A stretch of DNA of 7,835 nucleotides, taken from positions 1 through 7,835 of the forward strand of contig CAYWMP010000237.1 of NCBI GenBank assembly GCA_964459445.1, written 5' to 3'. This document shows positions 6,284 to 7,835 of this stretch, piece after piece; the first letter of the stretch is position 1, and every line of letters begins with the position of its first letter. A model generated the notes under the pieces. The model was not told where the DNA came from, did no database searches, and saw only the letters and a list, made by a program, of their open reading frames with translations. This stretch comes from CAYWMP01 sp964459445 (GTDB lineage Bacteria; Desulfobacterota; DSM-4660; Desulfatiglandales; HGW-15). The position numbers were made by a program, and so were the translations under genes.

Positions 6284-7330
6284 ATGAAAAACTACATGAG
6301 AGAAGCAATAAAGATCGCATTATGTGTATTTGCATTTTCGGCTTTGTTCATGGCTTGTGCCCAAACTACCGGGCAGGTTGAAAAGTCGCCACCAGCACCC
6401 AAATTGGTGCTGTATGAGGACAAGGCTTTTGGTTTTTCCGTTAAGTATGATGCTGAAAAACTACCCAGGGATGCAGGGCCCGCCGGCCCCTATGTCCTCA
6501 TAAGGGAATCGGTCGAGGGCACGCCACCAAGCATGCGCGTTTCTGTCGGGCCTTACCCACCGGGGACGCCTTTGGAGGATATAGCGGAACTGATTTTAGG
6601 TTCGTTACCACAGATGATACCGGGTTCCCTAATTCATAAGGTGAAAAATCAACAAATCATCGAGCTAACGGATGGTTCTAAGGCCAGTTACTTTGAAATG
6701 GAATGGAATCCGGGGGGGATGGAATTACTAACTGCCGTTGTCGCTGCCAAAAAGAACGATCGCCTTATTGTCTTTGGCGCCTCGGATAGTAAGGATGGTT
6801 CCATGGAAGATTTGATGGCCACGGTGAAAACCCTGAGACTCGACGTCGAAATAGATGAAGCGGCCCTGAAGGCAAGAGGTTTTGCCGAAGACGGGATGTT
6901 TGTTCGAACGGATTCTCCTGCCTTTACGCTAGAATATCCAAGGGAGTTTCAAAACCGCGTGTTGCAGGCCAATCAGATTTTTAGGGCAGGTATTCCCCAG
7001 GGCTCGCCCTCAATGTCGATAGCGATTTCATCGCTTGGGGCCGGGGAAGACATAAATAGTCAATTAAAGGCATTGGCAGAGGGATATGCAAATGCACTCA
7101 AGTCCGTAGGCACTGACATCAAAATTGTCTCACAGAATCCAGTAGCAACCTATAAGGGTTTCGATGCCTATCAGATTCAAATCGTGTGGCGGTTTAGGGG
7201 ACAGATCGCCCTGAAAACGGTCGTGGACATCATTGCAAAGGAAGAGAAGGCTATACTCCTGGCGGGACACACTGTCTACGAGATTGATGAACTGACGGAC
7301 ATCTTCAAAACGATTAACCTAAACCCATGA
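6284..7330 (+). CDS. lipoprotein with tandem PsbP/DcrB-like domains
   Basis: This is a 348-residue exported lipoprotein. A signal peptide (basic start, hydrophobic 8-24) ends in a lipobox, LFMAC, with lipidated C25. Two related halves follow, about 42-187 and 206-346. Matching pieces are FGFSVKYDAEKL and PAFTLEYPREFQ, PPSMRVSVGP and SPSMSIAIS, KASYFEMEWN and DAYQIQIVWR, NDRLIVFGASD and EEKAILLAGHT, and DLMATVKTLRL and ELTDIFKTINL. This pattern fits the small alpha/beta PsbP/Mog1/DcrB-like fold, judged from strand pattern only. No catalytic residues are evident. ATG 6284 follows the ribosome binding site AGGGGGTG. It sits 20 bases after the ferredoxin gene and 126 bases before the oxidoreductase gene, so it is probably co-transcribed. 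It may help assemble or anchor the exported complex. Residue 23 being Met rather than Ala/Gly/Ser is tolerated but atypical in a lipobox. Confidence 0.8.
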   Translation: MKNYMREAIKIALCVFAFSALFMACAQTTGQVEKSPPAPKLVLYEDKAFGFSVKYDAEKLPRDAGPAGPYVLIRESVEGTPPSMRVSVGPYPPGTPLEDIAELILGSLPQMIPGSLIHKVKNQQIIELTDGSKASYFEMEWNPGGMELLTAVVAAKKNDRLIVFGASDSKDGSMEDLMATVKTLRLDVEIDEAALKARGFAEDGMFVRTDSPAFTLEYPREFQNRVLQANQIFRAGIPQGSPSMSIAISSLGAGEDINSQLKALAEGYANALKSVGTDIKIVSQNPVATYKGFDAYQIQIVWRFRGQIALKTVVDIIAKEEKAILLAGHTVYEIDELTDIFKTINLNP

Positions 7331-7342
7331 TACAGGAGACCC

Positions 7343-7405
7343 ATGCAAAACGCTCCTTTTTCCTCAAACGAAGCCTTTATTCCGCCAGAGGCAAACGAGG
7401 GTTAA
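7343..7405 (+). CDS. possible 20-codon leader ORF before the oxidoreductase gene
   Basis: AGGAG at 7334-7338 is followed four bases later by ATG 7343 and a 20-codon frame (MQNAPFSSNEAFIPP...) ending at TAA 7403-7405. The peptide is acidic, soluble and unlike any family I know. It lies in the 126-base gap between lipoprotein and oxidoreductase genes. GAGGCA 7388-7393 can pair with TGCCTC 7406-7411 around the stop codon, so a translated leader could change the fold. One good ribosome binding site is the only support, so this could be chance. Confidence 0.25.
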   Translation: MQNAPFSSNEAFIPPEANEG

Positions 7406-7456
7406 TGCCTCGTCTGCTTAGGGCGAGCGGTTCATAATGAACAATCAGGAGGCGAC

Positions 7457-7835
7457 ATGAACGGATACGCAGGAAAAATACTAAGGGTAAATCTGACCAA
7501 AAGAGATGAAACCACCATACCTACCAGCAAGTATGAACAGTGGGTCGGGGGCCATGGTATGGGTTCGGCCATCTTTTTTGTTCTGGTGAAGGACAAGACC
7601 ATTGACGGTTTTGATCCGGCCAATGTCGTTACGATCATGACCTCTCCCTTTTCAGGAACCCTTGTTCCAGGGGCTTCAGGAAGGACAGAGATCCAGGGAA
7701 TAGGCGTGCAATCCGTTCCTATCGGTTGGTTCACCAGGAGTAATTTTGGTGGGAGGTTTTCATCCCTGCTCAAGTTTGCGGGTTGGGATGGCATCGTGAT
7801 TGAGGGTAAAGCGGATGAGCCTGTGTGGCTGGATA
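7457..7835 (+). CDS. AOR-family tungsten aldehyde:ferredoxin oxidoreductase, N-terminal part
   Basis: The first 126 residues of a protein that continues beyond the window. AOR-family enzymes are about 600-700 residues and hold a tungsten (or molybdenum) bis-pterin cofactor and a [4Fe-4S] cluster. The visible part is the N-terminal pterin-binding domain: MNGYAGKILRVNLTK, WVGGHGMGSAIFF, the PFSGTLVPGASGRTEIQG block, then FTRSNFGGRFSSLLKFAGWD and GIVIEGKADEPVWL. The SNFGG and KFAGWDGIVIEGKA segments are characteristic. There is no signal peptide. AGGAGG at 7447-7452 lies four bases before ATG 7457, fixing the start. The upstream four-cluster ferredoxin resembles the layout of YdhY/YdhV and AorA/AorB pairs. 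The substrate (aldehyde, aromatic aldehyde or other) cannot be told from this part; the cluster cysteines lie outside the window. Confidence 0.92.
   Translation, partial: MNGYAGKILRVNLTKRDETTIPTSKYEQWVGGHGMGSAIFFVLVKDKTIDGFDPANVVTIMTSPFSGTLVPGASGRTEIQGIGVQSVPIGWFTRSNFGGRFSSLLKFAGWDGIVIEGKADEPVWLD

Noticed and set aside
7432..7794. 120-codon minus-strand open frame at the right edge
   Set aside because: It lies antisense to the clear AOR N-terminal domain, whose motifs are unambiguous.

Overview
The window looks like chromosomal DNA of an anaerobic bacterium, most likely a Desulfobacterota (deltaproteobacterial) lineage. The basis is gene content: a tungsten aldehyde oxidoreductase-type enzyme beside a Tat-exported four-cluster ferredoxin, a YtrA-type GntR/slipin operon, and a dispersed repeat whose chance translation reads MRLLRFARNDV. 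This assignment is inferred from gene content only. All recognisable genes lie on the + strand. No rRNA, tRNA, CRISPR array, insertion sequence or origin is visible.

Left part (1-3202): a possible 16-codon tail of an upstream gene, then a strongly structured GC-rich element (about 110-251), then a complete ECF vitamin transporter: S component ThiW (366-854), a fused two-domain ATPase EcfA1-EcfA2 (851-2350, start overlapping the thiW stop) and the T component EcfT (2525-3202). An inverted repeat (2383-2482) sits between the ATPase and EcfT genes and supplies a false N-terminal extension to EcfT. ThiW points to uptake of the thiazole precursor of thiamine, but no TPP riboswitch is visible upstream.

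Middle part (3203-5004): a very AT-rich intergenic stretch holds a near-consensus promoter (TTGACA, 17 bp, TATAAA) and an imperfect palindrome over the likely transcription start. It drives a tight three-gene operon with two 4-bp stop/start overlaps: a YtrA-subfamily GntR repressor, a slipin-type SPFH protein and a small two-helix membrane protein of a family usually labelled bacteriophage holin. This looks like a self-regulated membrane module of unknown purpose.

Right part (5005-7835): a decayed membrane methyltransferase gene (isoprenylcysteine carboxyl methyltransferase-like), with pieces in three reading frames and internal deletions, runs into a second cluster. That cluster has a Tat-signal ferredoxin with 16 cluster-binding cysteines (5538-6263), a lipoprotein with two tandem copies of a PsbP/DcrB-like domain (6284-7330), and the N-terminal third or less of an AOR-family tungstoenzyme (7457 to the window edge). 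Together they suggest an oxidoreductase that passes electrons through the ferredoxin, possibly on the outer side of the inner membrane.
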